Part shown: positions 54,422 through 63,012 of the stretch, piece after piece | Position numbering within the stretch: position 1 is the first letter of the stretch | Layout of the letters: the number at the start of each line of letters is the position of its first letter | NCBI GenBank assembly: GCA_964594045.1 | Contig: CAZQKR010000012.1 | Location: 1-64,000 of the forward strand | From: UBA2365 sp964594045 | GTDB lineage: Bacteria > Bacteroidota > Bacteroidia > Chitinophagales > Saprospiraceae | Direction of reading: 5' to 3' | DNA: 64,000 nt | The notes under the pieces: model-generated | Told to the model about the DNA's origin: nothing | The model's database searches: none | Seen by the model: only the letters and a program-made list of their open reading frames with translations | Translations under genes and position numbers: made by a program

Positions 54422-55600
54422 ATGTTTGAACAAAACAATAAATACTGGTTTTTGATTGGATTTTACCTGTTTTCTTTGCATACTGTATGGACTCAAAGTT
54501 TTCCTGTCGGTACCCGGCAGGTCAACTTTACAGATGCTGACAGGGAAAGAAACATACCTACCCGATTATTTTATCCAGGGAAAAATACGGGAAATGAAGC
54601 TGAATTCGCTGAAGGAAGTTTCCCGCTGATCGTTTTGGGGCATGGATTTGCCATGAATTATCAGGCGTACTTGAATTTTGCGGATTCATTGGTTCCGAAA
54701 GGTTTCATTCTCGCAATACCTGTCACAGAGACAGGCCCTTTTCCATTTCCGGATCATGAAGCTTTTGGTGGAGACCTGAAGTTCCTGAATGCGCATATCA
54801 AAACACAGGGAAATGTTTCAGCTTCGTTTTTTTATGGTCATGTCAGGGAAAAGAGTGTCATCATGGGTCATTCGATGGGTGGCGGAGCTTCTGTTCTCGC
54901 AGCAGCAGGAAATGATCAGCTGACCTCTTTGGTCCTGTTCGCTCCGGCAGAAACCAATCCGTCTGCCATTGAAGCTGCAGATTCGGTTTTTGCACCTGCA
55001 TTGTTTTTTTCCGGTGAAAATGACGGTGTGACCAGACCGGAAGAAATGCACTTACCCATTTTCAATCAACTGGGTACCGAATGTAAGTATTTCATCAATA
55101 TTTTCGGAGGCGGACATTGTTATTTTGCCAATACCAGCCTGGCTTGTGATTTCGGAGAAGGGGTGAGCGATCCACAGCCTACAATCTCGCGTTCAAAGCA
55201 ACAGGAAATCGTTTTTGAATTGCTGATCCCATGGCTGAATTTCCAACTGAAAGAACTGGAGGAAGCTTATTCAGAATTCATGAATCTTATGGTTGAAAAT
55301 GAAGATTTCGGTTTTTCCGGACATTGCGAACCTTTGCAATTCATTACTCCGGAAAGCAGGGAACAGGGCATCTTCCCCAATCCTACCGAAGGAAAGTTCA
55401 GATTGCGTTTACCGGATTTTTGGATACAGGATGAAATCAACATGGAGATCCTGGATATTTATGGCAGGATCGTTTTAAAGGGATCCATTAGCAACAGGAC
55501 GGTTGACCAGGATATCAGCAGGCTGGACAGAGGTATTTATATTTTTAACATCCATGACGGACTCAACAGTTTCACTCAAAAGATACTGCTGAACAATTAG
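54422..55600 (+). CDS. T9SS-secreted alpha/beta hydrolase
   Basis: A 392-residue protein with a signal peptide (ending near VWTQS). Residues ~22-285 are an alpha/beta hydrolase of the chlorophyllase/dienelactone type: oxyanion region LGHGFAMNY, nucleophile Ser in GHSMGGGAS, acid in FSGENDGV and His in GGGHCYFANTS. The last ~80 residues (FPNPTEGKFRLRLPD, DRGIYIFNI) are a T9SS type A sorting domain, so it acts at the surface or outside the cell, probably as an esterase. The aminotransferase follows 47 bp later. Confidence 0.85.
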   Translation: MFEQNNKYWFLIGFYLFSLHTVWTQSFPVGTRQVNFTDADRERNIPTRLFYPGKNTGNEAEFAEGSFPLIVLGHGFAMNYQAYLNFADSLVPKGFILAIPVTETGPFPFPDHEAFGGDLKFLNAHIKTQGNVSASFFYGHVREKSVIMGHSMGGGASVLAAAGNDQLTSLVLFAPAETNPSAIEAADSVFAPALFFSGENDGVTRPEEMHLPIFNQLGTECKYFINIFGGGHCYFANTSLACDFGEGVSDPQPTISRSKQQEIVFELLIPWLNFQLKELEEAYSEFMNLMVENEDFGFSGHCEPLQFITPESREQGIFPNPTEGKFRLRLPDFWIQDEINMEILDIYGRIVLKGSISNRTVDQDISRLDRGIYIFNIHDGLNSFTQKILLNN

Positions 55601-55647
55601 CCGGTAAATGATCAAAGAAATAGATAAAAAAAACTATAGAATGTGAT

Positions 55648-56847
55648 ATGAAAAAAACCTGGCCGGAATATGATCCAATGGTTCAACACTGGTTGTTGAG
55701 CAGGGAAATAGTATATCTCAATCACGGTTCTTTTGGAGCAACACCCGTTAAAATCCTGGAAAAGCAATCGGAATACCGTGACAGAATGGAACTGGAACCT
55801 GTTGATTTTTTTGTGAATCAATGGCCTGTTTTAATGGATCAGTCCAAAAGAAAGTTGTCGGAATTTGTCCATGCCGAGCCAGACGATATGGTTTTTGTAC
55901 AGAACTCGACCACTGCGGTGAACCAGATACTCACGGGTTTTCCTTTCAAGTCCGGGGATGAATGGTTGGTCAGTTCGCATGCCTATGGGGCATGCATGGA
56001 AGCGATGAAGCATTATTGCTCGAGGAATGGTATAGTGCTGAAAACAGCGATGATACCTTTTCCGGTTGAAAATGATGATCAGATCCTGGATGCGATCGGA
56101 AAGGAGATCACGGAACATACCCGGCTGGCCTTGATCGATCATGTCAGTTCGGCTACGGGAATGATATTTCCTGTGGAAAAAATAATTGAAATGCTTCGGA
56201 TCAAAGGCATTATGACGCTTGTGGACGGAGCACATGCTCCCGGAATGCTGGCTTTGGACCTGGCAAAGCTGGACCCGGACTTTTATGTGGCCAATTGCCA
56301 CAAATGGATCTGTGCGCCCAAAGGAAGCGCTTTTATGTATGTAAAAACAGACTGGAAAGAATTGATCAAGCCATTGATAATCAGCCATTTCAATGACACC
56401 GATCTGGGTGGGAACGCCCATTGGGGCAATCAGTTCATGTGGGACGGAACCCATGATTTCAGCTCTTATCTCTGTGTTGGGGATACGTTGGAATATTTGG
56501 AAGGATTACATGAGGACGGCTGGTCCGGGATCAGGAAGGCCAATCATGAACTGGTCTGGCAGGCAGGGAAATTTATTGCTGAACGATTGGGTTTTGATCT
56601 GCCTTTGGAGGAAAAGTATATTGGAAGTCTACTGACATTACCGATGCCGGATGGAGAAGAAGGTTTTCCGAAATTCAATGAAACGCCACCGTTGAAAAAA
56701 CTTTTGTATGATAAATACCGTATCCAGGTTCCGGTTTTTATGTTCCCCAAAGCGCCCAGGCAATGGTTGCGTATATCGGCACAGCTTTACAACAACATGG
56801 AGCAGTATGAATACCTTGCGGAGTGTCTGAAACATGAACTGAAATAA
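55648..56847 (+). CDS. PLP-dependent class V aminotransferase-fold protein
   Basis: A 399-residue PLP enzyme of the isopenicillin-N epimerase/CefD-like branch. Landmarks are YLNHGSFGATP near the start, NSTTAVNQIL, SSHAYGACM, DHVSSATGMIFPV, LVDGAHAPGM (Asp holding the pyridine N) and the Schiff-base Lys in NCHKWICAPKGSAF. No pathway partners are adjacent, so the substrate (cysteine desulfuration, epimerisation or other) is open. A terminator follows within 5 bp. Confidence 0.88.
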   Translation: MKKTWPEYDPMVQHWLLSREIVYLNHGSFGATPVKILEKQSEYRDRMELEPVDFFVNQWPVLMDQSKRKLSEFVHAEPDDMVFVQNSTTAVNQILTGFPFKSGDEWLVSSHAYGACMEAMKHYCSRNGIVLKTAMIPFPVENDDQILDAIGKEITEHTRLALIDHVSSATGMIFPVEKIIEMLRIKGIMTLVDGAHAPGMLALDLAKLDPDFYVANCHKWICAPKGSAFMYVKTDWKELIKPLIISHFNDTDLGGNAHWGNQFMWDGTHDFSSYLCVGDTLEYLEGLHEDGWSGIRKANHELVWQAGKFIAERLGFDLPLEEKYIGSLLTLPMPDGEEGFPKFNETPPLKKLLYDKYRIQVPVFMFPKAPRQWLRISAQLYNNMEQYEYLAECLKHELK

Positions 56848-56851
56848 AAAC

Positions 56852-56879
56852 AAAAAAGTCCCGGTTGCGGGACTTTTTT
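56852..56879. terminator. Bidirectional intrinsic terminator
   Basis: AAAAAAGTCCCG and CGGGACTTTTTT pair around GTTG, with T runs on both strands. It separates the aminotransferase (ends 56847) from the convergent pyrophosphatase gene (ends 56923). Confidence 0.9.
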
Positions 56880-56922
56880 ATTTTTACTCAAGATTGATAA
56901 TTAAATGTTGAATATCTGTTAA

Positions 56923-59082
56923 TTACAGGAATGGTGCAATGACCAGTGCCACAACAGACATCAATTTCAGTAAGATATTCAATGATGGACCTGATGTATC
57001 CTTGAACGGATCACCGACTGTGTCGCCAACTACAGTTGCTTTATGTGGATCTGAACCTTTGTAATATGTTTTGCCGTTGATCTCAACACCGGATTCAAAC
57101 ATTTTTTTCGCATTATCCCATGCGCCACCGGCATTGGACTGGAAGATGGCCATCAGCACACCTGTTGCGGTTACACCAGCCAGCAATCCACCAAGCATTT
57201 CAGCACCACCGAGGAAACCAATCGCAACAGGGGTACCTACTGCCAGCAAGCCGGGAAGGATCATTTCCCTGATAGAAGCTGTAGTTGAAATTTCAACACA
57301 CTTGCTATACTCAGCTTTACCATCTGCAGCATCAAATACTTTCTGATCTTCAGCGGACCATTCATGATGGTCAATACCTTCATTTTTCCTCATCAGGGCA
57401 AGAGCAGCCTTAAGTTCAGGGATATCGGCAAATTGCCTTCTTACTTCCTGTATCATGTCCATAGCAGCTCTTCCGACTGCGTTCATTGCGAGTGAAGAGA
57501 ACAGGAAAGGCAGCATGGCGCCGATAAACAGACCACCCATTACCATTGGTTGCGAAACATCAATTGCATCAATACCAACTGTTGTCATATATGCAGCGAA
57601 TAAAGCCAGTGCAGTCAAGGCAGCTGAGCCTATTGCGAATCCTTTTCCGATGGCGGCTGTGGTATTACCTACTGCATCCAGCTTGTCTGTCCTTTGTCTG
57701 ACTTCTTTTGGAAGGTCTGCCATTTCAGCAATTCCCCCTGCATTGTCTGAGATCGGTCCGTAAGCATCCACTGCCAGTTGAACACCTGTATTGGAAAGCA
57801 TACCTACCGCAGCAATGGCGATACCATATAAACCTGCGAAATAGTGAGATCCAATAATGGCTGCAGCCAATACAAGAATAGGAATTGCAGTGGATTGCAT
57901 ACCTACACCTAAGCCGGCTATTATATTGGTAGCCGAACCTGTGAGAGATTGTTTAACGATGGATCTTACCGGTTTTGTACCTGTGCCGGTGTAAAACTCG
58001 GTGATCAGGCCGATCAGTAACCCGGCAACAAGTCCGATGATCACTGCAAAGAAAACGCCATTTGCCGTATAGGTGATTCCATTAAAATCCCATGATCCTG
58101 GCAACATCCACTGCACGATAAAGTAGGTTGCGATCAACATCAGTGCTGAAGAAAGGAATTCACCGTTATTAAGTGCTTTTTGAGGGTTTCCGCCTTCAGA
58201 AACACGTACAAAGAAAGTCCCCAAAATGGATGTGAGAATGCCGACACCAGCCAATACCAGAGGTAAAAGTACGGCATTAAGTCCATTGAAATCATTTGTG
58301 TTTTCAAAGCCAACCAGCCCGATATAGGTTGCACCCAAAACCATGGTACCTACGATGGCACCCACATAGGATTCAAAAAGGTCTGCACCCATTCCGGCAA
58401 CGTCACCCACATTATCACCCACATTATCCGCTATGGTTGCTGGATTTAACGGGTGGTCTTCAGGAATACCTGCTTCCACCTTCCCTACCAGGTCAGCTCC
58501 GACGTCTGCTGCTTTGGTGTAAATTCCACCTCCGACCCTGGCAAAGAGTGCGATGGATGAAGCTCCGAAAGAGAAACCGGTCACAACGGTAATAACCTTG
58601 TTGATGTCCCAGTCCATATTGGTATAAATTGCGAAAAGTCCTCCTAATCCAAGAACACCAAGACCGACAACGCCCAGACCCATCACAGATCCGCCGGCGA
58701 AAGCAACTTCCAGCGCTTTGCCCAGACTTTTCCTCGCTGCATTGGTCGTTCTGATGTTCGCTTTTGTTGCCACTGTCATGCCGATAAATCCTGCCAGTGC
58801 TGAACATAGGGCGCCGATGATAAAAGACAGGGCAACCAGCGGGTGAGAACCTTCAGTAGTTCCACTGATACCCAACAAAATAGCCACAGCAATAACAAAT
58901 ATTGACAGCAATTTGTATTCAGCTCTCAGGAAAGCCATTGCCCCTTTGGCAATATTTGCACCGATCTGTTGCATCCGCTCATTGCCCGGGTCCTGTTTTG
59001 TAACCCAGCTGGATTTCCAGAATGTAAACAACAATCCCAGCAACCCAAAAACGGGAATTAAGTAAATTAATGTTTGTACCAT
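56923..59082 (-). CDS. hppA: Membrane-bound ion-translocating pyrophosphatase
   Basis: A 719-residue integral membrane enzyme with about 16 spans that hydrolyses pyrophosphate and pumps H+ or Na+. The substrate site DVGADLVGKVEAGIPEDHPL and DNVGDNVGDVAGMGADLFES is intact, as is the second acidic loop near the C-terminus (GDTVGDPFKDTSGPSLNILL). The segment GNTTAAIGKG has Ala where K+-independent enzymes have Lys, which marks the K+-dependent class. Which ion is pumped cannot be settled by eye. It is a single-gene unit. Confidence 0.96.
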   Translation of the reverse strand: MVQTLIYLIPVFGLLGLLFTFWKSSWVTKQDPGNERMQQIGANIAKGAMAFLRAEYKLLSIFVIAVAILLGISGTTEGSHPLVALSFIIGALCSALAGFIGMTVATKANIRTTNAARKSLGKALEVAFAGGSVMGLGVVGLGVLGLGGLFAIYTNMDWDINKVITVVTGFSFGASSIALFARVGGGIYTKAADVGADLVGKVEAGIPEDHPLNPATIADNVGDNVGDVAGMGADLFESYVGAIVGTMVLGATYIGLVGFENTNDFNGLNAVLLPLVLAGVGILTSILGTFFVRVSEGGNPQKALNNGEFLSSALMLIATYFIVQWMLPGSWDFNGITYTANGVFFAVIIGLVAGLLIGLITEFYTGTGTKPVRSIVKQSLTGSATNIIAGLGVGMQSTAIPILVLAAAIIGSHYFAGLYGIAIAAVGMLSNTGVQLAVDAYGPISDNAGGIAEMADLPKEVRQRTDKLDAVGNTTAAIGKGFAIGSAALTALALFAAYMTTVGIDAIDVSQPMVMGGLFIGAMLPFLFSSLAMNAVGRAAMDMIQEVRRQFADIPELKAALALMRKNEGIDHHEWSAEDQKVFDAADGKAEYSKCVEISTTASIREMILPGLLAVGTPVAIGFLGGAEMLGGLLAGVTATGVLMAIFQSNAGGAWDNAKKMFESGVEINGKTYYKGSDPHKATVVGDTVGDPFKDTSGPSLNILLKLMSVVALVIAPFL

Positions 59083-60258
59083 GATTTGTTTTGTTCTATT
59101 GGTTAATTAATTGAATCTGAGTTCAGATCCTGTTTTCAAAAAACAAGCTGCTAAAATAGAAAAAAAATATTTGATTTTTAAATTTATCGCATTAACAGTT
59201 TATTTGAATTACACAATATTTTAAATATTTGGAATCAATGTAATTTGGTAGTCTTGTCTGTACATTCATTGAATTCGGAAGATCATTTGGGTAAACCAAG
59301 CCAAAAACGGGAATTCCGGTATTTTATTTCGAAATACAACATTATCAAATAGGTCGTAAGTTGCAACAATTTCCTTTAATTTGTCTTTCGGATCAGGTAT
59401 TAACAGAAATGTGCCAGGATCTCTATAATATCTGTGGTGGATATGTTTACAGGGTTGTACTGCTCATATAAAATCTATAATGTTGCTTATATCTGTTCTT
59501 GTTGCTAAATCGTTATTCCCTCAGTAACTTTGTTCTTTTATTCAATCGGATCATCAAAAAAAAGAAATTATTTAGAGGCAAGGGCATATAAAAGCTTTTA
59601 ACCGAAAATAATATTACTGTAGCCTCAGGCTTTCCTTTTTCATTGTTGATCAAAGTATTGAAACAGCTATGAAGATGATCTTTCCCGTATTTTCAAATTT
59701 TGTCGATCAGATGGTTAGAAAAAAATAATGAACAGGATTCAAATAATGAAGTGGTTAAAAATTATGTTGATTGCTGAAAATGACCGACCGTTCCAGAAAG
59801 GTGAAAATTTGGTGAATATTCAAGGGAGGTAACACGAAGTGGTGGGTCAACCAAAAAGTCAAGGCGAAGCACTTTTTGGGTTGGGTACCGGAATGTACGG
59901 GACTTGAAAACGCTGAAGCACCTGGTTGAAAATGCTGACAAGCTTGCCTTACAAGTGCTGACATACAAAGTATCGTCAGTATCAAAGATGCCGACAAGCA
60001 TGCTTCGTCAGTATTCGTCAGTGATTTGCTTGCAAGCATGAAGATACATTTTAAACAACTTCAATGGTATAGAAATAGATTTAATGATGTTGCTCCATTA
60101 TTTGGTATTATACCTTCATTCATTTTCTTCAAACTGACAGATGATATAGCGCTCGGTATGAACAACTGCAATAAAAAAATAAATGATTACGCAACCTTTA
60201 AATGATATTAATGAGTATAGTCAGTTGTTAAATATTTGTTCAACTAAAAAGCACGATA
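59083..60258. other. Long intergenic region with dispersed repeat
   Basis: This 1.18-kb gap is AT-rich. It should hold the hppA promoter (plus side of 59083) and that of the lipoprotein at 60259. A minus-strand frame at 59266-59463, without a start codon, reads HIHHRYYRDPGTFLLIPDPK and could be a worn gene fragment. The dispersed repeat occupies 59760-59920, followed by CTGACGA-rich repetitive DNA to about 60010. No RNA gene is recognised. Confidence 0.4.
59760..59920. repeat. Dispersed intergenic repeat, copy B
   Basis: Reverse-complement counterpart of 132-325, sharing the same ends and core but lacking the ~35-base insert; AATACTGACGAAG-containing sequence like that insert lies just to the right (59930-60010). 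Overlapping minus-strand frames of 79 and 94 codons follow the repeat and are not called genes. Confidence 0.6.
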
Positions 60259-60942
60259 ATGAAGAAACACATTTTAGGATTGATGATGATCGGATTTCTG
60301 GCAATGTATTCCTGCAACACCGAAACGGATGTTGTAACAGAAGAAAATGTTGCTGATTTGATTCTTGAAACAAGGGGGCTGACAAACGATTGCTTTGAAT
60401 TTGTTTTTCCTGTAACATTCCAAATGAGGGATGGCAGTGAATTGATTGTTACTTCCCAGGAAGAATTGGAAGCACTGAAAGGTGAAAATCATGGGAATTT
60501 GAAACTGGTTTTCCCTGTCAATATTATCAATTCAGCAGGCGAACCCGTTGTAGTAGAAGACCACGAACAAATGCGACAAATACTCGAAGACTGTGGTTTT
60601 GTAAAACAAGGTGGAAATGGCGGGAAACATGGTAATGGCGGAAATCACGGAAAAGGCGGGAAAGGTGGTAAAATGGGTCCTAATGGCTGGGCTTATCACA
60701 ATATTCCCAAATGCTTTGAAGTGGTATTTCCTGTCACGGTAATCTTTCCGGATGAAACAACATTGGAAGTTGCTGATAAAACAGCCTTGCAGAATGCCTG
60801 GAAAGCCTGGAAAGAAGCAAATCCGGGAACAAAAGGAGGTCCCGTTTTTGAGTTTCCTATACAGGTGATCAAAGACGGGGAAACTGATCCAATCACGATC
60901 AATTCAAAAGAAGAGTTAATTGCATTGCGAAAGAGTTGTTAA
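60259..60942 (+). CDS. Lipoprotein with four internal repeats
   Basis: A 227-residue lipoprotein (MYSC lipobox near residue 19). Four ~35-residue modules share the pattern F-P-V-x-(8-10)-(E/D)...E-E-L/M...L: FVFPVTFQMRDGSELIVTSQ, LVFPVNIINSAGEPVVVEDH, VVFPVTVIFPDETTLEVADK and FEFPIQVIKDGETDPITINS. Modules 2 and 3 are separated by a Gly/His/Lys linker (GGNGGKHGNGGNHGKGGKGG). Cys residues recur near module ends. The family is not recognised by name. It lies just upstream of an ECF sigma factor gene, with a terminator between. Confidence 0.8.
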   Translation: MKKHILGLMMIGFLAMYSCNTETDVVTEENVADLILETRGLTNDCFEFVFPVTFQMRDGSELIVTSQEELEALKGENHGNLKLVFPVNIINSAGEPVVVEDHEQMRQILEDCGFVKQGGNGGKHGNGGNHGKGGKGGKMGPNGWAYHNIPKCFEVVFPVTVIFPDETTLEVADKTALQNAWKAWKEANPGTKGGPVFEFPIQVIKDGETDPITINSKEELIALRKSC

Positions 60943-60960
60943 AAAAATTCATTTTTGAGG

Positions 60961-60995
60961 GCAGGAAAGGATTTTCCTGCTCTTTATTATTTTTG
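60961..60995 (+). terminator. Terminator after the repeat lipoprotein
   Basis: GCAGGAAA and TTTCCTGC form an 8-bp stem around GGAT, followed by TCTTTATTATTTTT. The tail includes TATTTTTG (60988-60995), a TAnnTTTG match that could be part of a promoter for the sigma-factor gene 10 bp later; no -33 element is seen. Confidence 0.65.
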
Positions 60996-61005
60996 ATCGT
61001 AGCTT

Positions 61006-61584
61006 TTGAAGGGAGATATTCATATTAATTTACTGATCGAACAGATAAAATGTTCGAGCGAAGCTGCGGAATACAAGCTGTTCAGTCTGTATTTCCCTTA
61101 TGTCAAATCCATTTGTAACCGATACGCTTCCAGCGACCAGGAAGCTCAGGAAATGGTCAATGATACTTTCCTTAAAGTATTCCGGAATATTGATAAATAT
61201 GACCCGGAATATGATTTTAAACCCTGGTTAAGAAAGGTATGTATCAATTGTTGTTTGTCGTATAACAAAAAACAGTTCGTTCATTTTACATCGCTGGAAC
61301 CTGAAATGGTCAATCAATATTTTCAGGACGATCAGGATCATTTGACAGATCATTTTCATCCTGATGAATGTTTTTCCCTGTTGAGGGAATTGTCGCCACA
61401 ATACAGGACTATATTTAACCTTTACGTTTTTGAGGAGATGAAACACCATGAAATTGCCCAGGAGCTGAATATTTCGGTTGGGACTTCCAAATCCAATCTC
61501 AACCGTGCCAAAGCCAAACTGATTGAGATCATGAGAATAAGGAAACCTGAAATTTTCAAACAGAAAATCGCTTTGAATGGATAA
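61006..61584 (+). CDS. ECF-type RNA polymerase sigma factor
   Basis: A 192-residue sigma-70 family member. Region 2 is seen as FSLYFPYVKSICNRYASSDQ...DTFLKVFRNIDKYDPEYDF and KPWLRKVCINCCLSYNKK, and region 4 as LSPQYRTIFNLYVFEEMKHH with the helix-turn-helix ELNISVGTSKSNLNRAKAKL. The only plausible start is a TTG at 61006, because an in-frame TAG lies two codons upstream and no ATG follows until region 2. It overlaps the next gene by 8 bases, the position usually taken by an anti-sigma factor. Confidence 0.92.
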   Translation: MKGDIHINLLIEQIKCSSEAAEYKLFSLYFPYVKSICNRYASSDQEAQEMVNDTFLKVFRNIDKYDPEYDFKPWLRKVCINCCLSYNKKQFVHFTSLEPEMVNQYFQDDQDHLTDHFHPDECFSLLRELSPQYRTIFNLYVFEEMKHHEIAQELNISVGTSKSNLNRAKAKLIEIMRIRKPEIFKQKIALNG

Positions 61585-62929
61585 TTTTTTACGCGAATTC
61601 AGAGATAAGGTCGAACAGGTGGGTATACCTGATGCTCAGCCTTCGGATTGGGAATCGTTCAAGGATTTCCGGGAAGGTAAAGGGGTCAGAAAGAACCCGG
61701 TGTTGAGTAAAAAAATACCCAAAAAATTGATTGCAGGTATTGCCGCTGCAATGATGATCGGTATATCATTATGGGCATATTTTACTTCTCCTCACATATC
61801 AGGGAGAAAAGATATTGCTGTTGAGGCAACAGAAAATAAGGGGTCAACAACGACAACAGGTCAGAAAATGTCCGGCTCCGGATCTTCAGAAGAAGCAAAG
61901 TCAGCAGAAGATCTTTTTGATATGGGACAGATGGAACCGGGATCTGTTGAGATCAACGAAACTAAAACTTTGGCAGAAAGTGTGTCCGATCCAATGTTTC
62001 AAAGAGATATTCATAAAGAATCAGGAAGAAAAGTTATTGGAAGAGAAGGAAATACACCTGCAAAAACTGAAAAGAGATCCGATGTTGAAGTTGCCAAACC
62101 GGATTGGAAGACAGAACAAGATTTACAAATTGAGCTCGCGTCCGGCTGGAAGAATTCAGGCGCTCTGCCAGAGGTACAGGATATTAAGCAAAGTATGGAA
62201 AATCAGCCTGAATGGGTTGAAAACGGATCTTACGGGAAGGTTTGGATCGACCGTTTACCCGGGTCCGGATTAAGTTTATTTCATCACCGGCAGAATATTG
62301 CGCTGAGTAATGCCTTCTCAGTGTTGGCCAATAGCTCAGCGGCTTCGGTTCAACCCAGGATACGTGCAGGGGGATCAGTTCATTTTATTGTACCGATAGA
62401 GGACCGGATTGGCGCGACCTTCCACTCGGGTTATCGGATTTTCGCTGATTATGCGATCTCCGGGAGATTCAGAGTTGGCTTTAACTGGTCCAAATCAGCT
62501 TATACCCGGACGATACCGGATAAAAAATTGTATCCGAGCCTGGAAGAGATCAATCCGCGGAGTACGGATGAACAATTGGAAGAATTGACCGTTGATGCCA
62601 GTTTGACCAAAGCGGGAGTTTTTGTGAGTTATGATTTATTGCGGTTTGGAGGGTTGAAAAACAATATTGGCCTGGGCATTCAAAGAGATCTTTCTGCAAA
62701 ATTTGAATTCAAAATGCAGGTACGGGATAAAATGGGCGCACAGCACATCCAACATCAAAAGAAAAACATCATTCCAAGATCAAGGTATTTCATCAGTCCG
62801 CAGTATCAGGTGAGTTATACGATTGGAGATCAGGTCAATTTATTTGCTGATGCCCAATATGATATATCATTGGCACCCGGCAGGGAAAGATATCTGAGTT
62901 TTGATGTTGGTGCTGCCTATATCTTTTAA
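61577..62929 (+). CDS. Membrane-anchored protein with barrel-like C-terminus, possible anti-sigma partner
   Basis: A 450-residue protein. The N-terminal ~48 residues are cytosolic-looking (DNFLREFRDKVEQV, SDWESFKDFREGKG), followed by one membrane helix (51-69, LIAGIAAAMMIGISLWAYF), a ~190-residue polar linker, and a C-terminal ~220 residues of beta-strands (ARIRAGGSVHFIV-like, YRIFADYAISGRFRVGFNWS, ending YLSFDVGAAYIF) typical of small outer-membrane barrels. An inner-membrane anchor plus a barrel would span the envelope. Overlap with the ECF sigma gene suggests that the N-terminus restrains the sigma factor, but no known anti-sigma motif is seen. Confidence 0.75.
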   Translation: MDNFLREFRDKVEQVGIPDAQPSDWESFKDFREGKGVRKNPVLSKKIPKKLIAGIAAAMMIGISLWAYFTSPHISGRKDIAVEATENKGSTTTTGQKMSGSGSSEEAKSAEDLFDMGQMEPGSVEINETKTLAESVSDPMFQRDIHKESGRKVIGREGNTPAKTEKRSDVEVAKPDWKTEQDLQIELASGWKNSGALPEVQDIKQSMENQPEWVENGSYGKVWIDRLPGSGLSLFHHRQNIALSNAFSVLANSSAASVQPRIRAGGSVHFIVPIEDRIGATFHSGYRIFADYAISGRFRVGFNWSKSAYTRTIPDKKLYPSLEEINPRSTDEQLEELTVDASLTKAGVFVSYDLLRFGGLKNNIGLGIQRDLSAKFEFKMQVRDKMGAQHIQHQKKNIIPRSRYFISPQYQVSYTIGDQVNLFADAQYDISLAPGRERYLSFDVGAAYIF

Positions 62930-62958
62930 AACACCCGGCTTTTCTGACCGGGTGTTTT
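62928..62958. terminator. Bidirectional terminator between convergent genes
   Basis: AAAACACCCGG and CCGGGTGTTTT form an 11-bp stem around a 9-base loop, starting inside the stop codon of the previous gene. It also fits the end of the minus-strand gene at 63013. Confidence 0.85.
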
Positions 62959-63012
62959 CATGAATATTTTTTCGGTCATGCCAAATTATATTTGGCTGTT
63001 TTCAGGTGTTTT

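Noticed and set aside
59266..59463. 65-codon minus-strand frame without a start codon
   Set aside because: It could be a decayed gene end, but it has no ATG, no recognised family and a length that chance could give in a gap of this size.
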